64,000 nt of DNA from RZZS01 sp964491785 (GCA_964491785.1 CAZBGS010000006.1:62001-126000), one strand, 5' to 3'; positions 1 through 8,095 are shown, counted from the stretch's first letter. Notes: generated from the letters alone by a model not told the origin. Made by a program: numbers and translations.

Positions 1-716
1 GCTGGCGGTAACCGGGTTACCCCGGTGCCGAAGACGATCGCCATGATGTCGATGTCCCTCCCGTAGAGATTATTGGCAAAGCGCGTGGTAATATTGATCA
101 GATTGTTTTTTGAAATGCCGCCATCTGCAAGAGTTATGGTATCGCCAAGCCTGTTAGCCATCTTGTGACTTTCAAAAGCGCCGGGCAGGGCGGTCGTGGC
201 CATGGCCACATCGGTAAGGAAATAGTCGTAATGAAGCCGGTCTCTGGTGAATTCTTTTGGCGTTCTCGGCCCGAAGTCTCCCCTGGCATAAGTGGAATAA
301 AATAAATGGGCGTTACCGGAATCTACATCGTGACCTATGATAATTACATCGTTTTGCAAATCGGACAGCTTGTACTCCCCCAGCACCGATTTGACTACCG
401 AATGCCGAGCTGCCGAATCGAATACCGGAAATAGCTTCCCTTTGAGCGACCGGAATGCGCGCAAAATATCGACTTTCAGTATTTTCTCCGACGCTCCTGG
501 CCAGAATTCGGTAAGTTGTTCGGCCGTCATGAAAGGCTGGCCGTCTTCCTTCCTGATTGAAAGAGGCAGCCCGTTTAAAGCGCCGACAGAACAGCATCCG
601 ATGACGTGAAAGCTTTCTCCGAAGGCGCGTCCTGTACGCTGTTCGATAATATCCGCAAACGCAGCCTGCATTGCCCCGGCGGCTGATCCGCCAGTAAACG
701 CGCATACCCTGAACAT
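1..716 (-). CDS. Patatin-like phospholipase family protein (partial; 3' end outside window)
   Basis: An open minus-strand frame runs from ATG at 716 to the window edge, giving 238 codons without a stop. The N-terminus reads FTGGSAAGAMQAAF, the glycine-rich oxyanion-hole region of patatins. About 40 residues in is IGCCSVGALNG, which matches the nucleophile elbow (usually GxSxG) but with Cys where the first Gly normally sits. Near residue 215 ADGGIS supplies the DG[G/A] motif that carries the catalytic Asp. The family consists of lipid acyl hydrolases with a Ser-Asp dyad; the substrate here is unknown. There is no signal peptide, so it is probably cytoplasmic or membrane-associated. It diverges from the tRNA gene that follows. 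Family assignment is confident, activity less so. Confidence 0.8.
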   Translation of the reverse strand, partial: MFRVCAFTGGSAAGAMQAAFADIIEQRTGRAFGESFHVIGCCSVGALNGLPLSIRKEDGQPFMTAEQLTEFWPGASEKILKVDILRAFRSLKGKLFPVFDSAARHSVVKSVLGEYKLSDLQNDVIIIGHDVDSGNAHLFYSTYARGDFGPRTPKEFTRDRLHYDYFLTDVAMATTALPGAFESHKMANRLGDTITLADGGISKNNLINITTRFANNLYGRDIDIMAIVFGTGVTRLPP

Positions 717-816
717 TGCTCAATTCCCCTGTTTTTTATTTTTTATAATAAACCTTGTCACGAAACACAACAGTTGCAATTCTCTGGTAGGGAATTTATA
801 AAAGGCGTTCAGGTCA

Positions 817-893
817 GGGCCTGTAGCTCAGTTGGTTAGAGCGGACCGCTCATAACGGTTTGGTCGGGGGTTCAAGTCCCTCCGGGCCCACCA
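817..893 (+). tRNA. tRNA with CAU anticodon (probably tRNA-Ile2, otherwise elongator tRNA-Met)
   Basis: The sequence folds as a full cloverleaf. Acceptor arm 817-823 pairs with 883-889, the discriminator base is A890, and CCA is encoded at 891-893. The anticodon loop reads CTCATAA, giving CAU. The T-arm contains GTTCAAGTC. CAU tRNAs are initiator Met, elongator Met or the lysidine-modified Ile2 that reads AUA. The first acceptor pair is a normal G-C, which argues against initiator. The GGGCCTG acceptor and TTGGTC variable region resemble Ile2 tRNAs, but I cannot exclude elongator Met by eye. Confidence 0.93.
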
Positions 894-899
894 TTTCTA

Positions 900-917
900 A
901 AAATTTCATGAAATTTT
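900..917. promoter_or_regulatory. 18-nt A/T-rich perfect palindrome
   Basis: AAAATTTCATGAAATTTT lies 6 nt after the encoded CCA and 69 nt before the KaiC-like start codon. It could be a weak processing or termination hairpin for the tRNA transcript, or an operator for the KaiC-like operon. The symmetry is seen directly; the role is open. Confidence 0.3.
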
Positions 918-986
918 ACTTATTGAAAGGATTGGTTTATCCACTGGCAGTTATATTTTTTAAATTTTGCAGATGGTGGGTTATTA

Positions 987-2486
987 ATGTCTGACACAAA
1001 GCTAATAAAAACCGGAATTTGTGAATTTGACAATATCCTGGGGGGCGGTTTAACAGCCTGCCGGGTGTATCTGGTGAACGGCTCGCCTGGATCAGGAAAA
1101 ACCACCTTGTCTTTGCAGTTTCTTCTTGAAGGTGTCAGAAGGGCTGAAAAGGTTTTATACATAACTCTCTCCGAAACCAAAGAGGAGCTTGAAGCGGTAG
1201 CCAGATCCCATAATTTTTCCCTTGAAGGGATTGAAATTATGGAATTGGTTGCAAGCGAGAGCGAACTGGATCCAGAAAACCAGTATACGATGTACCAGCC
1301 TTCAGAAATGGAGCTTGGTATCACAACCAGAGCCATCATCGATGCCGTTGAAAAAATCAAGCCTGAAAGACTTGTAATAGATTCGCTGTCGGAAATTAAG
1401 CTGCTTGCGCAAAGTCCCTTGCGGTTCCGCAGGCAGGTTCTCGCCCTGAAGCAGTTTCTCTCGGGCAGACACTGCACGGCATTTTTTCTTGACGACAAAA
1501 CTGCTGCCGGAGAGGAAGATCTCCAGCTCGAAAGCATTGCCCATGGAGTAATCAGTCTGGAGCAGCTGTCACCCGAATATGGCGCTGAAAGGCGCAGGAT
1601 AAGAATTTCAAAGCTTCGGGGCCAGCAGTATCGCGGCGGATATCATGACTTCACCATTGTTCCGGGCGGCCTCAATATCTTTCCCCGCATTTCCGCTTCT
1701 GAACACAGAACGACACTCAGTATCAAACAGATAAGTAGCGGTATTCCTGAAATAGACGCCATGCTTGGTGGCGGGATAGAAACGGGAACCAGCGTTCTTC
1801 TTCTTGGCCCGGCAGGAGTTGGCAAGTCCTCGCTTGCTTTGCGCTACGCAGTGGAAGCGGGCCGCAATAACGATGCTTCGGTACTGTTTACGTTCGACGA
1901 ACGTCTTGATACCCTGCTGCACCGGGCTTCCGGTCTGGGAATGGATCTCGGGGAAATAATGGATAAAGGCCTTCTGGAAATCCGCTCCGTCGATCCTGCC
2001 GAATTGTCTCCCGGAGAATTCGCTTATACTGTCAAGAGCTATGTCGATGGTCGCAACGGGAAAAGAAAAAGTAAAATAGTAATAATCGACAGTCTTAACG
2101 GATATCTGAACGCAATGCCCGATGAAAGGCACTTGACTTCCCAGCTTCACGAGCTATTGACCTATCTCGGGCATAAGGGTGTAGTTTCCTTCCTTGTTGT
2201 CGCCCAGCACGGTCTTTTTGGTAATAGGATCGAGAGTCAAATTGATACAAGCTATCTTGCGGACACGGTTGTTCTGTTCCGCTTCTTCGAAGTTTATGGC
2301 GAAGTAAGGCAGCTTATTTCGGTCGTCAAGAAGCGGAGCGGAGCGCACGAGCGAACATTACGGGAATTCCATCTCGGCAAGAACGGCATAATGGCTGGCG
2401 AACCGCTTAAGCATTTTCATGGAGTTCTAAGCGGTACCCCCGTGCCAATAACTAATAACAAAGACCTTCCTGATGCCGGGAAGTAG
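987..2486 (+). CDS. KaiC-like tandem RecA-domain ATPase
   Basis: This 499-residue protein has two KaiC/RecA domains in tandem. Domain 1 has Walker A GSPGSGKTT (residues 32-40) and a Walker B ending LVIDS (Asp132). Domain 2 has GPAGVGKSS (274-282) and IVIIDS (Asp368). The length is close to cyanobacterial KaiC (about 519). The catalytic glutamate pair of KaiC is reduced to one Glu in each domain (LSET near 62-64 and FDER near 303-306). By eye alignment the two phospho-acceptor positions of KaiC CII read Ser422-Tyr423 instead of Ser-Thr. The gene overlaps the following histidine kinase by 14 nt, so the two are co-translated. Family members act in clocks or as signalling ATPases; no kaiA or kaiB is in view, so a circadian role is not implied. 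Confidence 0.92.
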   Translation: MSDTKLIKTGICEFDNILGGGLTACRVYLVNGSPGSGKTTLSLQFLLEGVRRAEKVLYITLSETKEELEAVARSHNFSLEGIEIMELVASESELDPENQYTMYQPSEMELGITTRAIIDAVEKIKPERLVIDSLSEIKLLAQSPLRFRRQVLALKQFLSGRHCTAFFLDDKTAAGEEDLQLESIAHGVISLEQLSPEYGAERRRIRISKLRGQQYRGGYHDFTIVPGGLNIFPRISASEHRTTLSIKQISSGIPEIDAMLGGGIETGTSVLLLGPAGVGKSSLALRYAVEAGRNNDASVLFTFDERLDTLLHRASGLGMDLGEIMDKGLLEIRSVDPAELSPGEFAYTVKSYVDGRNGKRKSKIVIIDSLNGYLNAMPDERHLTSQLHELLTYLGHKGVVSFLVVAQHGLFGNRIESQIDTSYLADTVVLFRFFEVYGEVRQLISVVKKRSGAHERTLREFHLGKNGIMAGEPLKHFHGVLSGTPVPITNNKDLPDAGK

Positions 2487-4101
2487 CAAACTCACTGAAC
2501 AAAGAGTCCTTATTCTTGCTCCTACCTACAGAGATGGTGAGGCGACTGCCAGGCTTTTAATGAAATCGGGTATTTCGTCTTTTCTCTGCTATGACATTAG
2601 CCAGGTTGCCGATGAAATGACAAAAGGCGCCGGAGCCTTGATTGTCACCCAGGAATCAATTCTGGGCGATGCCGAAGGGCGCTTGAGGAAAGCACTGACT
2701 TCACAACCTGCATGGTCTGATATCCCGCTATTAGTGCTGACGCCGCAAGGTAAGGACGCTGAGAATAACTTGTTACGGCTGGAATCTGTGGGCCCAATGA
2801 TACTGATAAAACGACCGGTTTTTATCAATAGCTTTATCAGTACAGTACGCTCGGCTTTACGCGACAGAAGCCGCCAGTATGAATTGCGTGCCTATATTGT
2901 GGAAAGGGAAAGGCAGGCCGAGGCATTGCAGCAGGCAGTTGAAAAAGCCGATTCGGCAAATAAAGCGAAAACCGAGTTTCTTGCCAATGTGAGTCACGAA
3001 ATCAGAACGCCGCTTAGCGTGGTTATCGGGTTGTCCGAAATTCTGGAGAGAAGTTCTCCGTTATCGGCGCAGCAGGTTGAATATGTGCGCATGCTTAAAC
3101 AAAGCGCCAATTCACTTCTTAACCTTATTAATGATCTCCTGAACATAACCAGGATAGAATCAAGAAAAGTGGATGTAGAAAAAATTCCTTTCACTTTTGA
3201 GCCCCTGATACGCGAAACGCTGGCCATGATGACGCTTCAGGCCGATGAGAAACGGCTGGATCTGCGCGCTGAATACGATTCCGTCGAAGGCCGGATGTTT
3301 GCAGGAGACCCACATAGAATAAAGCAGATACTAACAAACTTGTGTAGTAATGCGGTGAAGTTTACTGAAAAAGGAATAATTTTATTAAAAATATGGATAG
3401 AGGAGGGAGATAGCGGTACGGCTGGAAAAATTGTCAATGTTCATATAAATGTTACAGACACGGGGCCGGGTATCCCAGAAGAGAAACTCGATAATATTTT
3501 TGACAAGTTCACGCAGGCCGATTCAAGTATTAGCCGCAGGTATGGGGGAACTGGTTTGGGGCTGGCAATTACCCGCTCGCTTGCCGAATTGATGGGGGGC
3601 ACTATAAGCGCGCAAAGCTCTGTCAATTCCGGTTCGAGTTTTACGGTCGTTCTCCCGCTGCTCGCGTTAGAAAGTAAGAAATTTAAAACAAAAAACAAAA
3701 AATTAATAAAAGGTCAGGTTACAGGTTCTAAGGGACATGTATTGCTGGTTGACGACCATGAACCGAACTTATTGGTGGCCTCCACCTTACTTCGCCAGTT
3801 CGGCTTTTCCTGTGATACCGCTGAAAGCGGACTTACTGCTATCGACAGGATAAAAAACGCAGATTACGCTGCTGTGCTTATGGATGTGCAAATGCCGGGA
3901 ATGGACGGGCTGGAAGCGACAAGAGCCATTCGGGAAATCGAAACCGGAAGCAACAAGCCGCCTGTACCTATTATTGGTATGACGGCCTACGCTATGGAAG
4001 GCGATCGTGAGAAATGTTTGGCTGCCGGAATGGATGATTATCTATCAAAGCCCTTCAAACCTGTAGATCTCGAAATCAAGCTGTTAAATTTTATTGAGTG
4101 A
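2473..4101 (+). CDS. Hybrid histidine kinase with degenerate N-terminal and intact C-terminal receiver
   Basis: This 542-residue soluble kinase has no membrane segment. Residues about 10-130 look like a receiver fold (RVLILAP start, KRP near 113-115) but lack the phospho-Asp at the expected strand end. A coiled linker (135-165) leads to the HisKA motif FLANVSHEIRTPL with His175. HATPase motifs are NLCSNAVKF (289-297), DTGPGIP (329-335) and GGTGLGLAI (358-366). A C-terminal receiver has VDDHE (426-430) and LMDVQMPGMDG with predicted phospho-Asp471. The start ATG lies inside the end of the KaiC-like gene, so KaiC is the likely partner or regulator. KaiC genes coupled to hybrid kinases are known outside cyanobacteria. 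The output target is not visible. Confidence 0.92.
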   Translation: MPGSSKLTEQRVLILAPTYRDGEATARLLMKSGISSFLCYDISQVADEMTKGAGALIVTQESILGDAEGRLRKALTSQPAWSDIPLLVLTPQGKDAENNLLRLESVGPMILIKRPVFINSFISTVRSALRDRSRQYELRAYIVERERQAEALQQAVEKADSANKAKTEFLANVSHEIRTPLSVVIGLSEILERSSPLSAQQVEYVRMLKQSANSLLNLINDLLNITRIESRKVDVEKIPFTFEPLIRETLAMMTLQADEKRLDLRAEYDSVEGRMFAGDPHRIKQILTNLCSNAVKFTEKGIILLKIWIEEGDSGTAGKIVNVHINVTDTGPGIPEEKLDNIFDKFTQADSSISRRYGGTGLGLAITRSLAELMGGTISAQSSVNSGSSFTVVLPLLALESKKFKTKNKKLIKGQVTGSKGHVLLVDDHEPNLLVASTLLRQFGFSCDTAESGLTAIDRIKNADYAAVLMDVQMPGMDGLEATRAIREIETGSNKPPVPIIGMTAYAMEGDREKCLAAGMDDYLSKPFKPVDLEIKLLNFIE

Positions 4102-4120
4102 TATGAACTAAAGTTCGGTC

Positions 4121-4924
4121 TCAAATTACCCCCGCAGCCAGCATCACTCCCAGTGACATAAGCATGATCGCCACCAGCTTGCGGATCAGGCCGATGGTGA
4201 CTTTTCTTATGCCTGTCCGGCCTGCCAGTACTCCGGCGAAAGCCGCGGCTGTGGCGGCGGCGACCAGTGAGATGTTTGCCTCTTCCATCAACAGGGGCAG
4301 ATTAATCCTGTAAACGGCAAGCCTGATTATGTCTACCATTGCGGCTATAGCCGCATTCGTGGCGATAAACTGCCTTGCGTCCAGACCCGCATGAAGCAGG
4401 AAGGCGCTGCGAAACGCTCCCTGATGTCCGGAAAGTCCCCCGAAAAAGCCGCTCAGTACTCCTCCGAGCGGGAGATGCCGCGCCGAAAGATTTGACCTCA
4501 AGCCGATCCCGAACCATTCCGCAGCCGCAAAAAATATCAACAGCAGACCGACGGCCAGCTTTACCGGGGTAACAACGGCCTCAATTCCGATTATGCTATA
4601 AGTCGCAAAACCGGGAAGATCCGAGAGTCTCGTCAGCAGCCACGCTCCCGGAACAGCCGCGAGCAGGGCAGGGACACCGAACTTCAGCGATACTTCCTTG
4701 TCCACGTCCCTCCATAACGCGGCCAGTTTGAAAAGATTGTTTAGCAAATGCACGAAAGCCGTAAGCGCCACCGCGACCGTGACAGGAAAGAACACCGCCG
4801 TCACCGGCATCAGCAGCGTTCCAAGCCCGAACCCGGAAAACAGCGTCAGCAGCGAAGCCAGAAACGAAACCGCGACAATAGTCAAAAAAATCATTTTTAT
4901 AAAACTAATCGCCGCACGCTGCAT
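4121..4924 (-). CDS. TauE/SafE-family sulfite/anion permease
   Basis: This 267-residue, highly hydrophobic protein has roughly eight membrane segments arranged as two related halves. FSGFGLGTLLMPV near residues 29-41 and GVLSGFFGGLSGHQGAF near 154-170 are the repeated Gly-rich signatures of the TauE/SafE (DUF81) family. Members export sulfite, sulfoacetate or other organic anions; the substrate here cannot be named. The gene converges with the histidine kinase gene (19 nt apart) and diverges from the cation antiporter. The start at 4924 is preceded only by a weak GGGG Shine-Dalgarno sequence; an internal Met 10 codons on is possible. Confidence 0.85.
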   Translation of the reverse strand: MQRAAISFIKMIFLTIVAVSFLASLLTLFSGFGLGTLLMPVTAVFFPVTVAVALTAFVHLLNNLFKLAALWRDVDKEVSLKFGVPALLAAVPGAWLLTRLSDLPGFATYSIIGIEAVVTPVKLAVGLLLIFFAAAEWFGIGLRSNLSARHLPLGGVLSGFFGGLSGHQGAFRSAFLLHAGLDARQFIATNAAIAAMVDIIRLAVYRINLPLLMEEANISLVAAATAAAFAGVLAGRTGIRKVTIGLIRKLVAIMLMSLGVMLAAGVI

Positions 4925-5048
4925 TTAAACCCCGTAAAACAAAGAAAACGCTTGCCAATCAGAAGACGGATGATAAATTACCCGGCAATATTCAATAAGC
5001 ATTTTTAGCATTATCAATAGGTTAGGCGAGGGCCGGGGGTTTGCTCTG

Positions 5049-6014
5049 ATGTTAATGCCGTTTTTATGCGTAGCTCTTGGCCTGGCATTGCTGGTCTGGA
5101 GCGCGGGCAGGTTTATCGACGGGGCGGCTTCGGTAGCCCGGTATTTCGGAATGTCGCCCTTGCTGATAGGAATGATCGTAATCGGTTTCGGCACTTCCGC
5201 TCCGGAGATGGTAGTCTCTGCGCTGTCCGCGGTTCAGGGAAATCCCGGCATAGCTCTCGGCAACGCTTTCGGTTCAAACATAACCAATATCGCTTTGATC
5301 CTCGGGGTGACCGCCCTGATAAGCCCGATTGCCGTAAACTCGGATGTTCTGCGCAAGGAGTTGCCCATACTAACGGGCGTTACGGCGCTTTCTGCATGGC
5401 AGATCTGGGACGGAAATATCTCCAGACTGGACGCGCTGATGCTGCTTGCCGTTTTCGCGATGCTGATGGGCTGGTCTATATGGCAGGGCACCGCTCATAA
5501 GTCGGATAGTCTTGGAAAAGAAGTTGATCAGAAGCTGGAGGCAAACGCCATGCCGATCCGGAAGGCCTCCCTCTGGCTTGCGGCCGGCCTGGTGCTTCTC
5601 GTTATAAGCTCGCGCGTTCTGGTATGGGGGGCAGTGGAGATAGCGCATGCTTTCGGGGTAGGGGATATGATAATCGGCCTGACCATAGTCGCCGTGGGCA
5701 CCTCTTTGCCTGAACTGGCATCCTCGGTGATAGCCACTCGCAAGGGCGAGCATGACCTTGCACTCGGCAATGTGATCGGTTCGAATCTTTTCAACACCTT
5801 GGCGGTGGTAGGCATTGCAGGCGCTATCCACCCGATGGAAGCAGGATCAGACGTCCTGTCCCGGGACATGCTGGTAATGGCCGGACTAACCCTCTCCCTG
5901 TTCGCCATAGGCTATGGCTTTGGACGGCAGGGACGCATAAATCGTTTTGAGGCATCGGCGCTGCTTGCGAGTTTTGTCGGTTACAGCTCGTTTCTGGTAA
6001 TCAGCGCTTTCTAA
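5049..6014 (+). CDS. Calcium/sodium antiporter (CaCA family, YrbG type)
   Basis: This 321-residue membrane protein has the two inverted alpha-repeats of the Ca2+:cation antiporter family. The ion-binding motifs are GFGTSAPE (46-53) and VGTSLPE (216-222), each followed by GNxxGSN (71-77 and 240-246). About ten hydrophobic segments are visible, as in prokaryotic K+-independent exchangers. The expected role is Na+- or H+-driven Ca2+ export across the inner membrane. It is transcribed alone, divergent from the TauE-like permease, with the KGG terminator immediately downstream on the other strand. Confidence 0.93.
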   Translation: MLMPFLCVALGLALLVWSAGRFIDGAASVARYFGMSPLLIGMIVIGFGTSAPEMVVSALSAVQGNPGIALGNAFGSNITNIALILGVTALISPIAVNSDVLRKELPILTGVTALSAWQIWDGNISRLDALMLLAVFAMLMGWSIWQGTAHKSDSLGKEVDQKLEANAMPIRKASLWLAAGLVLLVISSRVLVWGAVEIAHAFGVGDMIIGLTIVAVGTSLPELASSVIATRKGEHDLALGNVIGSNLFNTLAVVGIAGAIHPMEAGSDVLSRDMLVMAGLTLSLFAIGYGFGRQGRINRFEASALLASFVGYSSFLVISAF

Positions 6015-6018
6015 TTAT

Positions 6019-6044
6019 AAAAAAAGAGACTGCATAACAGTCTC
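6019..6044 (-). terminator. Rho-independent terminator of the KGG gene cluster
   Basis: Read on the minus strand: a 7-bp stem (GAGACTG/CAGTCTC, plus positions 6026-6032 and 6038-6044), a 5-nt loop, then seven T. It sits 25 nt after the last KGG stop codon. It may also slow transcripts from the antiporter gene on the other strand. Confidence 0.8.
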
Positions 6045-6068
6045 CATAATTACTTACTTCTACTTGGT

Positions 6069-6221
6069 TTACTCATCCTTATTCTTTTTCTTGGCTTCAT
6101 CCAGATAGCGCTCGGAAGTGGTCTTTCCACCTTTTTCGCCACCTTTACGTCCAGCTTTGCTGGCCCTTTCCGGATTATTTGCAAAATTACCCGGATTATC
6201 TTTCGTATATGGATTGGTCAT
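6069..6221 (-). CDS. KGG-repeat small stress protein, copy 1 (50 aa)
   Basis: A very small, charged, Gly- and Lys-rich protein beginning MTNPYTKDNPGNFANNPERA. It then reads SKAGRKGGEKGGKTTSERYLDEAKKK, the KGG/ConGlyGRR repeat of stress-induced bacterial proteins such as the E. coli GsiB/YciG type. A GGAG ribosome-binding site precedes the ATG. It is the last and second-shortest of four tandem paralogues, 27 nt after the next copy upstream, with the terminator after it. A role in desiccation or general stress is known only for relatives; the protein is probably disordered and cytoplasmic. Confidence 0.85.
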   Translation of the reverse strand: MTNPYTKDNPGNFANNPERASKAGRKGGEKGGKTTSERYLDEAKKKNKDE

Positions 6222-6248
6222 TATTTTTCTCCAAAACAGGCAAGTTCT

Positions 6249-6389
6249 TTAGTCTTGCTTGTTTTCTTTCTTTGCTTCGTCAAGGTAACGTTCGGAAGTT
6301 GTGCTCCCGCCTTTCTTTCCGGCTTTTTTCGCTCTTTCGGGATCGTTAGCGAAATTACCGGGATTCTCCTTTGTATATGGGTTTGTCAT
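6249..6389 (-). CDS. KGG-repeat small stress protein, copy 2 (46 aa)
   Basis: Second member of the tandem KGG set and the shortest. After the shared start MTNPYTKENPGNFANDPERA it has a single KKAGKKGG unit and the common tail TTSERYLDEAKKENK. AGGAG lies just upstream of the ATG. Spacing to its neighbours is 27 nt downstream and 25 nt upstream, consistent with one transcript. Compared with copies 3 and 4 it lacks the inserted second Gly-Lys block. Confidence 0.85.
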   Translation of the reverse strand: MTNPYTKENPGNFANDPERAKKAGKKGGSTTSERYLDEAKKENKQD

Positions 6390-6414
6390 TCTTCTATCTC
6401 CTAAATTGAGGTTG

Positions 6415-6606
6415 TTATTTCTCGTTATCCTTTCTGGCTTCGTCCAGATAACGTTCGGATGTCGTTTGCCCCCCCTTATGTCCGGCTTCTTTTGCCCGTT
6501 CCGAACCGGGTTTGAATTTGCCGCCTGACTTGTGTCCGGCTTCGCTGGCCCTTTCGGGGTTGTTTGCGAAGTTTCCCGGATTCTCCTTGGTATATGGATT
6601 GGTCAT
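6415..6606 (-). CDS. KGG-repeat small stress protein, copy 3 (63 aa)
   Basis: A longer paralogue. The common head MTNPYTKENPGNFANNPERA is followed by SEAGHKSGGKFKPGSERAKEAGHKGG, so the ERAxxAGxKGG unit appears twice. The tail is TTSERYLDEARKDNEK. The duplicated unit explains the extra 13-17 residues relative to copies 1 and 2. The family is associated with starvation and desiccation stress; no enzymatic residues are present. It lies 13 nt after copy 4. Confidence 0.88.
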   Translation of the reverse strand: MTNPYTKENPGNFANNPERASEAGHKSGGKFKPGSERAKEAGHKGGQTTSERYLDEARKDNEK

Positions 6607-6619
6607 TTCTGCCTCCTGA

Positions 6620-6826
6620 TTAGTCTTCCTTGTTCTTCTCTCTTGCCTCGCTCAGATACTTCTCCGAGGTCGTTGTTCCGCCTTTATGGCCGGCTTCTTT
6701 CGCTCGCTCGGAGCCGGGCTGGAACTTGCCTGAAGATCTCTCGCCGCCTTTTTGACCGGCCTTGCTTGCGCGATCCGGATCATTGGCGAAATTGCCAGGG
6801 TTGTCCCTGGTATATGGGTTCGTCAT
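6620..6826 (-). CDS. KGG-repeat small stress protein, copy 4 (68 aa; first in operon)
   Basis: Promoter-proximal and longest copy. Head MTNPYTRDNPGNFANDPDRA, then two KGG-type units separated by GERSSGKFQPGSERA, and tail TTSEKYLSEAREKNKED. A strong AGGAGGAG Shine-Dalgarno sequence precedes the ATG. The 186-nt upstream gap up to the next gene should hold the operon promoter, but I could not find a convincing sigma-70 or EcfG-type site. Confidence 0.88.
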   Translation of the reverse strand: MTNPYTRDNPGNFANDPDRASKAGQKGGERSSGKFQPGSERAKEAGHKGGTTTSEKYLSEAREKNKED

Positions 6827-7012
6827 TCTCTCCTCCTCTCAAAAGCATGAGATTTCACTCTCAAGATAACAAATGATTGAGGGTGCGGCTGGAGTTCCTT
6901 AATTATTACAGGAATTTGCGGGTAGTACAGCTGATGCGCCGGGCTGGTGGCAACATTAAGTCCTTCCTGGCAAATGCCAAGAGTGGACTAAATAAGAGCT
7001 GATTAGGATGAT

Positions 7013-7804
7013 TTAATAAGGAACGCAAGCCGATCCGTTATAAATACAGCCCGGATTGGTGCATATGCCATCGTCGAACTCGCCCGCCGGGAAAGTTCTG
7101 ACGATGACATGGCCCGGCGACACGACCGTGGAGCACACATTCGGCTCAAGAAGCCATCCGATAACAACGTAAGTTTCGGCGGTTCTGTCTGTAAAATCAG
7201 GCCGCCATGGAGGATCTCTGTAAGCGAGGTCAATGAGTTCCGTCCATTCCGGAGGTTCTTCGCATGGTAATGGCAGAAGCCTTATTTCCTGGACAGACTC
7301 CAGTTCCCCGAACGAAAAGAAAGCATCAGACTCGTCCTGAAGAAAATTACGACATTTTGCCTGATGCCAGACTTGATACATCAAGCTGCAGGAGCCATCG
7401 TTGACTATCCCCGAAGTATCTCTGCCGCCAAGAAACGAATGGCTGTAGTTCGACGCAAGATAGCTCGCCAGTGGCACGATGATCGCCGTTTCCAGTGCGT
7501 TCCCAAGTCTGGTGGAAGGATTTACGCCCCATGATCCGTTTTCGCTGAATATCGGGCCAGCAATTGTATCCACGTAGGGTACGTAACTGTCAAAACATGA
7601 ATAATCAAAAACGCTGTCCGGCTTGAATATCATGCTTTCATTGACAACCGTCTCGTAATTGGCCTCAAGATAGGCCTTGGCATTTATGGACTCCCAGATC
7701 GTCTCGGAGCAGGCAGTCTCCTGCGCGATCGCATTGGGCGCCGCCGCGAGCAGGGCTGCCAAAACAGGAAGCAAGGCTTTGCAAGTTATATCCGTAATCT
7801 TCAA
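7013..7804 (-). CDS. Secreted cysteine-containing protein of unknown function
   Basis: This 263-residue protein has a Sec signal peptide: K2, a hydrophobic stretch at about 8-22, and likely cleavage after NAIA (residue 27). The mature part contains about ten Cys, several clustered at the C-terminus (ICTNPGCIYNGSACVPY), suggesting disulfides in the periplasm or outside the cell. No catalytic motif or family is recognised. The start is TTG: an in-frame TAG lies five codons upstream and no ATG precedes the signal peptide. It is transcribed alone. Confidence 0.7.
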   Translation of the reverse strand: MKITDITCKALLPVLAALLAAAPNAIAQETACSETIWESINAKAYLEANYETVVNESMIFKPDSVFDYSCFDSYVPYVDTIAGPIFSENGSWGVNPSTRLGNALETAIIVPLASYLASNYSHSFLGGRDTSGIVNDGSCSLMYQVWHQAKCRNFLQDESDAFFSFGELESVQEIRLLPLPCEEPPEWTELIDLAYRDPPWRPDFTDRTAETYVVIGWLLEPNVCSTVVSPGHVIVRTFPAGEFDDGICTNPGCIYNGSACVPY

Positions 7805-8095
7805 AGTTCTAACAGGCCTCTAATATTGAACAACATTACACAGAGCTACAATTATAATACTATACCAGCCGGTGCTTCCGTAGCAAACTCGAAGCCATAA
7901 ACAACAACTAATAAGGCGGAAGAATTGCGATCGGCTGGCGGCTGGCCAACCTGCCATTCTTGATCTATAAAGGCGACGTTTCAAGTTCTCGCGGTATTGC
8001 ACTGATATAATTATGTTTTTGCTCATAAACTTTTCCGGATCAATCTAGTCTGTTAACCTTTTATTAGGGATGTGTTCTGGTAACTGGAGGGTCTT
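7805..8095. other. 291-nt intergenic region without a supported gene
   Basis: This gap separates the divergent genes at 7804 and 8096 and must hold both promoters. The only element I can support is the GGAGGG ribosome-binding site just before 8096. A possible 68-codon minus-strand frame inside it looks non-coding. Confidence 0.5.

Noticed and set aside
6890..6900. GGAAC on the minus strand upstream of the KGG genes, like the -35 of EcfG general stress promoters.
   Set aside because: No CGTT-type -10 lies at the required 16-18 nt spacing, so the match is not supported.
7820..8026. A 68-codon minus-strand open frame between the secreted protein and the 8096 gene.
   Set aside because: Composition is unlike a real protein, there is no family match, and it fills a divergent promoter region. 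The upstream GGAAAAG is not enough support.
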